This document shows, piece by piece, positions 11,412 through 23,565 of a stretch of DNA of 64,000 nt (within the stretch, counting starts at the first letter, position 1; each line of letters starts with the position of its first letter). The stretch is from Eudromia elegans (Eukaryota > Chordata > Aves > Tinamiformes > Tinamidae): positions 3,784,568 to 3,848,567 of the forward strand of contig PTEX01000048.1 of NCBI GenBank assembly GCA_003342815.1, written 5' to 3'. The position numbers were made by a program, and so were the translations under genes. Below the pieces are notes generated by a model. That model was not told the DNA's origin. It saw nothing but the letters and a program-made list of their open reading frames with translations, and searched no databases.

Positions 11412-14400
11412 TAGAAATCGCCAATGGAGGCACCATAAAGTTTTGGAGTAACATTTGGTGCTTTATCCTGTTTGGCACTTTAGAAAAGCTTCTACAAAAT
11501 TAAGTGGCTCAGCAGAAATATGTGGAGTAAACCAAAATGGGAACTGATCCCTTGGTACACTGGAGTACATATCAGGTACATAGAGGAGCGTGTTTCTGTT
11601 TTGCTCTACAATCACTTAATCTTTCAGAGGTTGAGAATATTCTGGGTAAACCTGGAAAGCTATATGTGTATCTGTGTACATATAGGATACATGTAGTAGC
11701 AATAGACCTTGAATACCTCATGGTGAACTGCTGATAGGGAAGTAACATCAGCTGAGTAACACAAATATCGCATGGTGATTTAGGTTCTTTTTTCTCTGCA
11801 CGCGTTTAAGCCTCAGATTCTAACAAATCACTGACAGGTTGAACTGTGCTTTTGAGGTTGCTCTTCCCAGTGCAAGGAAGATGTGTTATAGATCACCATT
11901 AGAGATAGCCTGGTGATTTAAATCCTACAGAATACAACATTTAGAGAGGTCACGTAGCGCTAAGTGTCTAGGTTTAGAGCTAGGCATGTTTCTTTTGAGT
12001 CCTGTGTAAATTGTAGCACCCATAATATTAATGTAGGTGGTACTGTCTTTAGCAATCAGCATTCAACTCCTTGAGTAATTTATTTTTAGGCAAATGAAGG
12101 TGTTTTTCTGTTTCTTCTACACTGGACTAAATTTTCTTGGAGTTCTTGTGGCTGATTAAAAACACAAATAAGCACAACACTCATATAAACAAACGGAGTC
12201 TGTGGCATTTCTGTGATCAGGGGGCTCTTTCTGAATGAGGCTGATTGGGCCAGTTAAGGAACATGCTGTACAAGCTTTCTTAGAGGGCTGCGAAGCTCCT
12301 CACTGGGTAAAGTCAGATCCACCATTGAAGACAGTTTGTTAGGGTGAGCTTGCCTCCTCTCCTCTGTTTTATGATACGTGTGGGTGAGCCCTTTAAGTTT
12401 TGACTAATACCTCTAAAGACCAGACACACAATATCAAGGAGTGGTCGAATAAAATGTACTTAAATCTGAGAGGAAAAATAATAAAAAAAGGCTTTAGTAT
12501 TTGAAAAAGCAATCCTACATTGGACAGAGCTATAAATTACTCTGATTCTTTTGAGGGGATTGCCGAAATAAGTCTTCCCTCTATTGCACCTTTTTTGCAC
12601 TTTTTTTTTGTTGGGCTCTCTTAGGTGAGAGGTGAGAAGCTGCTGATTGAGTTTTGCGTGGAAAAGATGGTGTTAAATGAAAAAAACCCTTTCTAGTTGT
12701 CAGACTTCAGAAGCTGATTTTCTGTTCTGTTTATTATGTCTGTATATTTTGCTTCTGAATACAGTATATGAAGGAGAAAAAAAAAAACCCTTTCCAAATT
12801 GACTTAAATATTCAGCCCAGTATTTCCATAAGTGCAATTTATCAGTACATTAGTGCTCGTGCTTTATTTGAAAACTGGATTATACTTTCCTCCAGACAGT
12901 GGAAACAGCTTTTTCCACAGCCCTTTTTAGAGGGCGGAAATAAGAACACTGTGGCCTTGGATAGTCCATGTGTCAAGAGAAACTAGTGATGTAATAGTGA
13001 AAAAGGTGACTAACTGAAATCCTGAACTCAGTCTACTAAACTGAATTCTGGACTCATCAGTGGGTGATGTCCAAGTGGGTTTAGATGAGGATTTTCACTT
13101 CTTGCTGCCTTAGTGATGATTCCACTGTGCCGTGATACTTCTGACAGTGAGTGCTGGGCACTTTGTCATGCCCTGGATTCCTCGATGGTTGCAGAGGCAC
13201 CTGGAGAGCATTAAGCTCTGATGTGGAAGGTTTCCAGAGGCCACAGCTAAATACAGTGAAGGCTTGAGAGGGAAGGCAATGCAGTATCTGAATGTCTTAA
13301 GGCAAAGGCTGAAAATCTAACATGTTGTATCTTTAAATGTCAGGAAACTAGCAGTCTGTTAGCGCTTAATTTTGGGACACAGAGTACTGTGCAATGTAGT
13401 CTGACTCATCTCTGCAGTTACTCCCCTCCAGGTACTGGGTGTTTATCCTGCATGGCCGTTCTCTTAACAAAACACTGGAGGAAAACCTCTGAGATGGCCG
13501 TGCCTGTCGTAAAGCTCATCCCCACGGCAGCAGACTGCTTGCACTGCCCTATGTCTAATTTGTTGATACTAATTTGAACTGAATTCAGAGGGGGTCAGCT
13601 AGAGGAGGATAAATTTGAAAGATGAACTCAGAAATGATGTTCACAGCAGTGTGTAGAGAAGCTTGGGAAGTCTGAGTAACAAATGAAGATTTCTGAATCC
13701 TTACTGATCTTCCCTAATTTTCTTCCAAAAAGTGAGTGGTAGATGGCAATTAATGTGTTGATTCTGTTTTCTTTCTTATTTGCATCTTTAAAACTTACTG
13801 TAGCACAAACTCTGTGTATTCCAGTTTAAGGAAAGATAATGGTTCAGGTGATGAGGAGAACAATAAATGGCTGAGATGGGCTGAGTCTGTAATCCCCTCC
13901 TAGTGATGCTTATGGCAGATGTTAAATTATGCACTGATCTTTAAGGGGCTAAATTGGTCAGAATATCCAGAATAGGTCAGGGATGCAAGCACGAGAATTC
14001 TCTTTGGTTTTGTTGTTCTTGTATTGCACTACAAGGCCCCTTTTGAAGAGGGTAAAATGACACTTTGTAGAAAACAATTCTTTCAGCAGATGGATATTTT
14101 GGTTTAGGTTAAAGCATGTTTCCTTATTGTATAGGTATCTCTGTAAATAACCTCTTAGCTAACTTGCCAGGACGTTTACCTGGCTGGCATTAAACACTGC
14201 TTCTAGCTAGTGTGTGTATGATTAATGAACATGAAAGCACATTTGTACCACTGGGCAAAGAGCAATTTTCCAGACTTGTAATGGGAAATTCTTTGGATTT
14301 TACCTTTCTAGTGGGAGGGAGACACAGGATTTGGATTTTTTTTCTATATTCGGTGCCTTTTGGATTTATGAACAAGTTTGAATACACAGTATATTGGCTT

Positions 14401-17400
14401 GTAGCTAAAGCTTGGGAGTTAGAAAGCTAATGTGATTCTGAGCTGCTTTACTGAGCTCTGGAACATCTCTGAGATGTCTAACACCTTCTTGTATTCCTGC
14501 TTGGAAATGTCAAAGTTGAAATACATATTTGCTATGTGCTATCAAACACTGTGTGATTGCTTCATTTACAATAATTCTGGAATGAGTTTTCATTTTGGAG
14601 GGAAGGCTGGCGGAGACTGACTTTACATCACAAGCACCTCAGATACCTCTAATATCACCTTGCAAACTTTATTAAAGATACCTATGATAGAACTTTAAGA
14701 ATTTTTATAGGAGAGACTACTTCCTCCCAACTTTGCTAACATTTACAGAAGTCATAGGTCAGTCTTAATACAGTTTCTTTCTTAAGAAAGCTCAGGAGAC
14801 TTTTTTGGTAAAGATCTGTACCAGACTTTCTGCTCTGAATTAATTTCAGTTCTCAAGATCACCTACTGCTTATTTTAACTAAGGATGGTACCATGTATAT
14901 GGGGAAAATAAACAGGTGACTTTACAAAGTGGTGCATCCTTTTCAGCTAAAAGCACATTTTGCTATAAGCCCAGCATAAGAGTTTGCTAATGTACAGTCA
15001 GCTGAATGTAGTTCAATTTTGGCACTTTCCCTGGTGCTCTGTCTTTATACACAACACTGAGTCTTGACAAATGGTACCTACTAACTGCTGTGAAGCTGCA
15101 GTGCGCTGTGGCTTTAAACATTCATCCTCTCAGACTTCCCAGGTGTAGTTTAGACTATTGTCTACCTCTTCCCTGATTGTTTATGCCAGGTGAAACAGGG
15201 AATTTTCACCACTTAATTCCACTTGTAACTGTTAAAGCTTTTTACCTCCCCACCCAGACCACTCTTCACTGTCTCTGCTAAAGGAAGGAGTAACAGGCTA
15301 GTAAGAGCTGCTGATACTGCAGCTCAGGCTTTGCTTTCACAGGAATTAAGCACAGACCTTGCGAGCCCTAGCACACATGCTACCTAGAGCCCGTGAGAAC
15401 AGTGTATTTGCACAGGCCTAGCTGTCTCCTTCTGTAACACTAGTTATACTTCAAGGTGGAATACTACTGCTGCCCTTTTCTCAGTATTTCTACTTTTGGT
15501 AACTTCAAATAGTAGAGATGACTTTCAACCTTAACCCAATAATGGTGTGAAGCACCAGGAAAATTGAAAATATCTTAACTGTGCAGTGCAAGACTGAACT
15601 GTTCTGGGGAAAGGAGGGGAAAGAATAGAGCAGAGCACTTTCTCCGCTGGCTTGTTTTACTTCCAAGGAAAAAAGCTCAAGCTTTGACCACAGTAGGGGT
15701 GGGTCTTAGTCATACTGCCAGAAAGGTGAGGCTACTTCTACTCCATATACAGAAGATGCAGAGCAGCTCCCACACAGCCTGCCACCCTCCAAGAACAGCA
15801 GCTTTTATTCAGCAAAGTCTTAAGCAAGCAGCAAGTCTCTCCTGAAGAGACGCTTTAGCGCATCCTCCCTTTTCACAGCACTTTTAGTTCAGCCCAAATG
15901 AATGTTAGATGCATTGACTTGACCTGTTACTGCAAGCAATTAGGTATTTCATATCTTCCACCAAAGAAAAAACAAGCATGAATCCCATGTTCCGTGCAGT
16001 TCTGAACAGTAACAGGCAGAACTCCAGTAGCTGGGAGCAACTGTTCAGATTTTTCAAGGGGCCCAACTTCAGAGTCGAAAGTTATTCATAAGGGAGTAGT
16101 CAACAAGAAGCACAGAGGGTTTTTTTTAAATAAACATTTTGTCCCTTTATCAGTGTAACAGAAGGCTTAACAAACAAGAAAATATATTTTAGTAGATTGC
16201 AGCACATAATTTTTATACACATATTTCACATGGGCAATTAAAATGAACCCTCCTGACCAACACCCATACTCCCTCTCAGCTGAAACACTAAAAGGGAAGC
16301 TGTGGCTAATGCCCAATTTCACTGAATAAGAGTTAGTGAGCAAGAAGCTCTGCTCTTTGCTACCAAATCTCTCACCTGTCTGAAGAGCTGATGATTTTAA
16401 AACAAAAGTTTGTAGAATAAGGACCAAGTAGCTATGGCTCTGTTTTGGGGTTAGCATTAGTTTAACCTCACCTCTCGTGCCAAAAGATGAAGTACTGCTC
16501 TAGGACTTTCTAAGTCTTTTTTTTCCCCCCCTCATACAGCAAGTTTTTAATCACTATTTTTAATCATCAAGGCTAGTAAGAGTTTAAGAGAACCCTCAGC
16601 AGTGGTCTAGGACAGAATTTTCAATCTCTGCAAGTCAGACCCTGCAGACAAAAGACAACCTTATCTCAAATGCCAGGATGACCTTTAAAATTTGAGCATT
16701 TAACACAAGAGTGTGCAGTCTCTGCACAAAGATTTCTCACTAAATTCTCATTTTGTTGCTTCTTCCACACATGACAGCCATCACAAGACAATTATCATCT
16801 GTTACAAAAGGCAGTACCCACCTTTATTACATAAAAACACTCAACAGAGCATTTCAGCAGCTAAAGAATTTCACAGGGTTTAGCAACAGTAGTTTTATTA
16901 CTGTAGCCCCTCTGCCTGAGTAATCCAGAAAGTAACAGTTTAAATCTACAGCCCTGAGGTAAGCAGCACTGTCCCAGCTCTCTAAGTGCAGAAGCTGGGG
17001 AATGAAATCAAGAGGTTTATCAAGAGAACATAGAGTGTGTGGTTAGTGGCTTCAGCTCTAGCTACCCTGTATTAATTGCCACCCCCTACACACTGCAGCT
17101 CAGCTATAAGCAGCTAGCACAGAGCAATGCTCCCTGTACCAATCCCTACCTCACTGGTTTCCTTCCCCCATTAGTTTCTTCTTACAGTGCTGGCTTAGGA
17201 CAGAAACAAGAAGTCATGCCTCTTCCTTCCACTTATTATCCCACAATTCTTAAGAACAAATTAAGATACATCGCCCAAATACAACTTCTTCCACCTTCCA
17301 GGTGGAAAAAAAAAAAATAATCTTTCTTCTAACATAGGTACAAGAACACTAAAAAGGAGTCATCGTTAACTTCAATACAAAAACAATTTTCGTTTCTTTT

Positions 17401-17715
17401 ACAAGTGCTAAAATTCACTAGCAGTCTATCCTCACTACTTTAGTCTGAAATTTCATTTTAAAACTGTTGAAAGGCATGAGTGAAAAATGAAACTTAGTTT
17501 GCTTAGTATCAATTCCATCTGAAAGTAATCTATTGAAAACCTTTCTGAAAATATTCTTACAAGACTACTCATCACAAAACTCAAAGTTAGCAGGTTCTGG
17601 CTGTACAGTATTTTACACAGATACCATTAAAGTGCATCAGAGAATGCTGTCCAGTGCAAGTTCAAACTCACCCCCAGAGACCGTTGTTTAGCAAGCAGGG
17701 CCATGCTTCTACACA
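11412..17715. other. Tail-to-tail region: ENPP5 and ENPP4 3' UTRs plus intergenic DNA
   Basis: No coding exon was recognised in 6.3 kb. ENPP5 transcripts enter from the left and ENPP4 transcripts from the right. Candidate + strand poly(A) signals (AATAAA) are at 12448, 12480 and 13862. Candidate - strand signals (TTTATT on +) are at 16894, 16823 and 15804. Which are used, and whether the two 3' UTRs overlap, cannot be decided from sequence. Confidence 0.6.
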
Positions 17716-18080
17716 TTATCCAATTAAAGGATCGTCGTCGTCATCTTGTAACTGAAGCCGGGAGAAGGGACGGGGAGAAGATATTCTATTCTTTGAGATT
17801 ATTATAATGCAGGTGAAAGTAGCCAACACTATAAGGGCCCCAACAACTATCCCGATGACCTCAGGAAGATTTATGCACCAGTGATCAACCAGCAGGCACT
17901 TGACATTACCAAGGGTTCCATTGTGGGGCTGAGGTGGCAGCCCCAGTATGTGACACATCATGGGGTAGATGTCAACGGTGCTCAGCGTGTGCTGCTTGTA
18001 ACCCTGTCGGAAAGCAGGTCCGTGAGCAGCCAGGAAGGGATGCATGCTCGGGAGAGCGTTGTCATAGCCATGGTCACCTA
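17716..18080 (-). CDS. ENPP4: ENPP4 last coding exon
   Basis: The minus-strand acceptor CTCCTCCAG precedes 18080. The first two bases complete Leu331, followed by [20 protein letters not shown] with metal ligand His334. The exon then encodes the end of the catalytic domain, the membrane helix and the acidic tail, with TAA at 17718-17716. Confidence 0.95.
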
Positions 18081-21000
18081 CTGGAGGAGGGCAGAGTCCA
18101 GAGTTAGCCTTGTGGTTTCTGCCTGTGTATATGCCATGCTCCTGCCCCATCTCCCCACCACTGTCCACAAAAGGCATGTGTTTTAACCAAAGACTAATAC
18201 AGAAAACAGGAGTAAGCCCTTAATCCAAACCTGGAACTCTGATTCCTTCCCTCCTTCCTGCTCTTCAGCAGTGCTTTTCCCCTCACCAGCTTTCAGTCAT
18301 GATTCTTCCCACTAACTATTTCTCTTTCTTCCAGTCATCAGCTCTTACAGCTTTCCCTCTCCTACCACTTATGTCAGAGTTGAAATGGTTGTTCCCATTC
18401 CACAAGAAATCAGGGGCTGGAATTAGAGTTTGCATTCCCTAGATTTGGGTATTTGCACAGGAGACACCTTAACTTCTTTCAAAAAGCCAAGCTCAGTTCA
18501 ATCATATTGAAGTACTCCCAAATCCTGTTTATTACATCAAGTTCTTCAGGTAAAGGGATACCCTGCCTCTCCTCTTTTTTAAAGCAAACAAACAAACAAA
18601 AAACCCTAAACAGTCACATCATGCCTGCGACAAGCATTTAACAAAACCACCTACAAGGCTTGGAGACATGGTATTTTATATTCAAATACTTTAAGCTAGG
18701 GGAAACCTGACACACAGACGCTGCATAGCTTACCTAAGATTACTCTTGAGGAGCACTTTAGGCTCTTAAATTGAATATGGTTAAGTGGAATATTCCTCAA
18801 GTCAATGGAATATCCCATTTCTCTTCCTCATCTGAGCAAACACAGAATCATAGAATGGTTAAGGTTGGAAGGGACCTCTAGAGGTCATCTAGTCCAACCC
18901 CCCTGCACACGCAGGGTCCCCTAGAGCATGTGGCACAGGGTGATGTCCAGGTGGGTTTGGAAGATCTCCAGAGGAGACTCCACCACCTCTCTGGGCAGCC
19001 TGTTCCAGGGCTCTGTCACCTTCATTGTAAGAAATTCTCTCTCAAGTTCCTGTGGAACTTTTGGTGCCTCAATTTGCAGCCACTTCCTCTAGTTCTATCA
19101 CTGGACACCACTGAGAAGAGACCAGCCCTCTCCTCCTCACTCCCTGTCTTGAGATATTTATATACATTAATCAGGTCCCCTCTCAGTCTTCTCTTCTGCA
19201 GGCTGAAGAGGCCAGCTCTCTCTGCCTTTGCTCATAGGGCAGATGTTCCAGACCCCTAATCATCTTTGTAGTCCTGCGCTGGACTCTCTCTAGCAGCTCC
19301 ATGTCCCTCCTGCACTGGGGAGCCCAGAACTGCACACAGTACTCGAGGTGCAGCCTCACCAGGGCTGAGTAGAGGGGCAGAATCACCTCCCTCAGCCTGC
19401 TGGAGACGCTCTGCTTAGTGCACCCCAGGATCCCATTGGCCTTCTTGGCCACGAGGGCACACTGCTGCCTCATGGTCAACTTGTCGTCCACCATGACGCC
19501 CAGGTCCTTCTCTGCGGGGCTGCTCTCCAGGAGGTCGGTCCCCAGCCTGTAGGTGTGTCTAGGGTTATTCCTCCCCAGGTGCAGGACCCTACACTTGCCC
19601 TTGTTGAACTTCATGAGGTTACTTGCCGCCCAGTTGTCCAGTCTGTCCAGGTCCCTCTGGATGGCAGCGCAGCCCTCAGGGCTATCAGCTATTCCTCCCA
19701 GTTTTGTATCGTCAGCAAACTTGCTGAGGGAGCACTCCATCCCAAACATCCAGGTTTGGGTTGAAAAATTTGGGAATTGCTGCCTTTGAGATGTTCCCAA
19801 AGATGTACATTACAGCAGTTCTAAACACTAAGCTAGGACCATCCTAGAGACTTTTGAAATAACAAAACTGTTGACAAATGAGGAAGACAAACTCACATTT
19901 TGGAAGTGACTCATTTTGTACAATCGTCCAGCCTTCATCTGCAACCAGAATTATGGGCTGAATTCGTTTATTATGTCGGTAATGAAATCTGTCAGGAATT
20001 TCTTCTTTGAGATACACTTTCATGTGCTCATTGCAGTTTTTCAGTAAGTTATACACGTAAGTTTTATCTGTCAAAAAAGTTACATGTGAAATTACTGGAA
20101 ATTGTGTCCTGTTTACTATAACTTTCTACCACTTAAATTTATCTGTGCATGTCAGAGCAATATTTTTTATTCGAAAAGCATGTAAGAATACTTTTTCCAT
20201 GTCCCTGATGAAATGCTCTACATATCAATGTAGATTTCACAATTTGTTCCCCCTTTAAACAGCCGATTAATGGCTGTGATCTAGGACCTACAATTCAGGC
20301 TAATTCCTTGGATTTTGTGGGGGGAGGTGGGAGATGGAAGAGAAGGACCAAAATTCAAATAGAGAAAACAAAATAATTAATATTTTATCCAAGGCAGTGA
20401 ATTTTTTTTTCTCTGTATATAATTTGGTTAACTATAATCACTTCAGCCTGCCGTAATCACGGAAACTCCCATTACTATCTACCCTGACATACAAAAACTG
20501 ACATTTCATTCATAGAAGCGAAAGTGGTAAAGCAATCAAAGCTCATTTTAGATCTTGCACTTGGAAGTTTAGACAGTGTTATTTTAATTCTGAATAAACC
20601 CAAGTGCTTATTTTGGCTCATTAGTAATTACAACGGTATAACTTAATAACTGAGCAATAAAAGAGCATGCATGCAACATGCCTATTCATCTTTCAAGAGA
20701 CAATCCCAGGCCGATCTTTAGCATCCATACCAATTTGACAGGAAACACACCGATTACCAAAACAAACAAATCTCTAAATAAGGAGACATTCTTTCATTAG
20801 CTTATTCATTACAACCAAGTTGTGCAATATCAACTACACCAGTTTTGAAAAACATGTAAACAACCTACCACACCACATACATTTTAAACAATAAGATAAA
20901 CAAGATTTGATTCTCAGTGTATGACTTAAAAATAAGAATGATACATACTTTGTCTTGGCAGCACTGCAGCAACTGGGCTCTTGTCTATGAGAGTGTAGTT

Positions 21001-21768
21001 TTTGCGACCAATACAGCAATCCAGGTTAATCAGTTTCTTTGAAGAACATGGGGCCATTCCATGATCACTTGTTATTATAATGTTAATAGTGTCCCACAAG
21101 CCTAACGCTTTCAATTTTTTAGTAAGGAAACCAATATGATTATCCACTTGTTCTAATACTTTGCGCATGTTCTCAGTATCATCCGGTCCGTATTTATGCC
21201 CACTTGCATCTGGTTCTTCCCAGTATAAGACAGCAAAACTGACCGGTGGGTTGGCGTTGTTCAGCCATGTAACAATTTTCTCCGCTCTCTCCTCAAATGT
21301 TACTGAGAAATTGTACTTCATAAAAAAATGAGGGGTTGTATTGTGAATTTTCACATCAGTACCAGGCCACATTGCAGCAGCACTTGCTCTGTTTCCCTGC
21401 TGATTTGTTACCCAAATTGGAACAGCCTCATTCCACCAGAAGGGATCTGAATCATTGAACTGTGAGAATGTTTTCTGGGCATCTGCATCATACATGTCAT
21501 TAGCCACAATGCCGTGGCTTTCTTCATACAGGCCAGTCACTATGCTATAGTGATTGGGGAAAGTCTTTGTGATAAAAGCATTTGTAACGTGGCTGACAAG
21601 CACACCATCCTCAATAAACTCCTGGAGATGAGGAAGTTTATAGGTTTTCAAGTAATCAGCTCTGAAGCCATCAAAGGACACTAGGAGTAACCTGGACAGG
21701 GGATTACCAGCAGAGTTACCACAACAGGCAGCAACTCCTGAAAAGAATAATGCTAACGCCAGATTCAT
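17716..21768 (-). CDS. ENPP4: ENPP4, bis(5'-adenosyl)-triphosphatase, ectonucleotide phosphodiesterase family member 4
   Basis: Three coding exons on the minus strand (21768-20949, 20067-19897, 18080-17716) join to 451 codons; human ENPP4 has 453. A signal peptide covers about residues 1-20. The phosphodiesterase domain keeps every expected ligand: Asp33 (SFDGF), nucleophile Thr69 (ITKTFPNHY), Asn90, Asp187 and His191 (PDASGH), Asp235-His236 (SDHGM) and His334 (GDHGYD). A C-terminal helix ([18 protein letters not shown]) is followed by a tail with RPFSRLQLQ and five aspartates before PLIG, the recognisable ENPP4 end. The mammalian enzyme sits on vascular endothelium, hydrolyses Ap3A and Ap4A, and promotes platelet aggregation through released ADP. 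Exon phases match ENPP5 exactly. Confidence 0.96.
18841..19745 (-). mobile_element. CR1 LINE, 5'-truncated, ~900 bp, minus strand
   Basis: The + strand begins with the reverse complement of the CR1 3' tail (CAGAATCATAGAATGGTTAA, GGAAGGGACCTCTAGAGGTC). The element runs right through the 3' UTR into the reverse transcriptase region. A minus-strand open frame of about 180 codons inside it encodes FADDTKLGG, the RT active-site motif, then the thumb-like C-terminal part, ending at 19183. The unbroken frame suggests a fairly young copy. The 5' end is truncated near 19745. Confidence 0.92.
19183..19745 (-). pseudogene. CR1 reverse transcriptase C-terminal fragment
   Basis: This is an uninterrupted reading frame with FADDTKLGG near its start, then [17 protein letters not shown] and [12 protein letters not shown], all conserved in the C-terminal half of CR1 ORF2. 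It lacks the endonuclease and most of the polymerase, so it cannot make a working protein. The open frame continues past the element boundary to an ATG at 19800 in unique sequence, which is probably chance. Confidence 0.88.
19897..20067 (-). CDS. ENPP4: ENPP4 middle coding exon
   Basis: 171 bases, minus strand, after TTTTTTGACAG and before GTGAGT. It encodes residues 274-330 and starts Leu331: [19 protein letters not shown], then [15 protein letters not shown]. This region aligns with coding exon 2 of ENPP5, with identical phase 1 boundaries. Confidence 0.95.
20068..20948 (-). other. ENPP4: ENPP4 intron between coding exons 1 and 2
   Basis: Bounded on the minus strand by GTATGT at 20948 and TTGACAG at 20068. 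AT-rich; no repeat recognised. Confidence 0.85.
20949..21768 (-). CDS. ENPP4: ENPP4 first coding exon
   Basis: 820 bases encoding the signal peptide and most of the catalytic domain, codons 1-273 plus one base. The ATG at 21768 has A at -3 and is the first in-frame start after the acceptor at 21812. The exon ends after AVLPRQ; the next base starts Asn274. Reading past the donor gives only a short nonsense tail. Confidence 0.95.
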
Positions 21769-21811
21769 TGTTGAGGCGTCTTAAGTATTCCCAGCAACTA
21801 ATCTGATGAAC
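21769..21811 (-). other. ENPP4: ENPP4 5' UTR part of the first coding exon
   Basis: On the minus strand, AATTTTTCAG ends at 21812, leaving 43 bases of leader before the ATG. The leader contains no upstream ATG. An upstream noncoding exon in the CpG island is implied. Confidence 0.7.
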
Positions 21812-23565
21812 CTGAAAAATTAAAAAGAGAGTATACTTAAAACAAAGTAATTGCCTGAAACCAATATATATTATGCATATCTTTCCAAGACAGGTACCAC
21901 AAAACAGCCAGTCCGCCAAGTCCATAACAAACAAAGGCAATGAGATTTTTTTTTCCCTATTCAAGACTACATGGAAAAAAACCCCAACACCTTTAAAGCA
22001 ATTATTTCATGGGTTTGTATGTCTGACCACAATTCTACAGTTAAAAAGTGACCAGTATTCATCTTCTGTTCCAACATATGCACCTAAATAACTTCACTTT
22101 CAAGAGTCCTATTACTCCAGAATGCCACTAGAGTTTAGACTAGAAGTCTTTGCTGCCAATAATTCTCATTTTCTTTTTAACTCCCCAGTACCTCGCCCCA
22201 GTACCATAACTTGCTAATACACTTTTCAAACTTTCAACACTCCTGTATATTCCCTGCTTGCTCTATACATAGAGTTGACAAGAGAAACTTTTGCAACAGC
22301 TCAGGTGAAGTACATCACTTTAATGGTACTAAAATTGGCTCTCTATAGCTCATTTAAAAAAAGGTAATCTCTGTTACTAAAGCTATAAGCAAGTTTTTCC
22401 TGATTGAAAAACACAAACCTCCTAACCATCACAAGGTATGGTTTATAACATTATCATCTTTGGTTATAAACCACCCTACAGCAGAATGTACATGTCTGAG
22501 CTTATGATAGACAGGACAGTTGTACTCAAAAAGATCTCTCTCTATATATAGAAATACATATATTCCTCTATACACCTTTAAAAAAGGGTTAGCAAAGTTT
22601 CAAGTTTCAAGTTTCAAAAACTGTATGTTAGACCGCAAAACTATGTTGTTAGATAACATATCTATTTCAAAGGAAAGACCCATTCCAGCATTGTTTCTCT
22701 CTCATTGGCATAAATTAGGTAGATTTTAGGAAAAAAAGCAAATACCTTCCTAACTAGCAGAATCCTAATAGCTCTTGCCCTGTTTTAAGCCTTTCCCCCA
22801 AATCAGGAAGCTCTTGAAAAGGGGAGTGATGGCACTTTGCATCAAAAGTGCCAAGAGCCCAAGTGTTTACCTAGGCTTAGTAATGAGGAATTCCAAGCCC
22901 AAGAAATTACTGTCTTGTTCTCTCTCCTCAAGCTGAATTCTTTAAAAGAAGTTTCTGAAGAAATTTAAGGACCCTCAGATACTGAGTTTGGGTATTATAG
23001 ACACATGAAGTTAGCACGACCCAAACCAAAACTATTTGTAGAAATAAGGCAGGAACCAAACTTCCCATTGCAGCTGAAGCTTTTTCCCTGCTCTCATTGG
23101 GGATATTTGTCTACTTTTTGCTTTGTTTTCTTTTCAGTGCAGACCTTCAGCCCAGAATAACAAGCCCAGTGTACTCCACCTATACTCAAGGCTGTTCTAA
23201 AGCATTAGCCTCCCGGCTGTCAAATCTATGCTGCAGATCACCAGCCTGGAAACACCCTAAAGACATAACATCAGTCGCATTTTTACTAATATGCAGCATT
23301 TCACAACTAACTCTGCAAAGTTTCCCGCGCAACAGCTCTTGAGCAGCGCCCCCGGCCAGCGGGCGCTGAGGCAGGACCTCGTCACCTCGCTCCATAGGGG
23401 TTATCCCGCCCTTGAAAGCGGGCGCCCGGCAGGGAGGAAGCGCTCCGCGCCTTCTCGGTCGCAACCTCCGCAGGAAACGGGCCGCGCAACCCCGGCTAAC
23501 GGCAAGTGGGAGCCCCACTGACCTCACCCCCGGAACCCAGCACCGTCACGACCGGCGGGACTCAC
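21812..23565 (-). other. ENPP4: Probable ENPP4 intron 1
   Basis: Runs from a candidate donor in the CpG island (minus strand AAAGG, then GTGAGT, at 23566/23565) to the acceptor at 21812. AT-rich on the left, GC-rich on the right. No repeat or coding exon recognised. Confidence 0.55.

Larger units (their letters stand above)
18081..19896 (-). other. ENPP4: ENPP4 intron between coding exons 2 and 3
   Basis: Bounded on the minus strand by GTGAGT at 19896 and CTCCTCCAG at 18081. About half is a CR1 insertion (18841-19745) in the same orientation as ENPP4. Confidence 0.85.

Noticed and set aside
6103-21768. Initial idea that the left gene is ENPP4 and the right gene ENPP5, implying an inversion relative to human
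   Set aside because: Tail sequences (AQPLLQD versus RPFSRLQLQ plus Asp run and PLIG) show left is ENPP5 and right is ENPP4, so the order agrees with conserved synteny.
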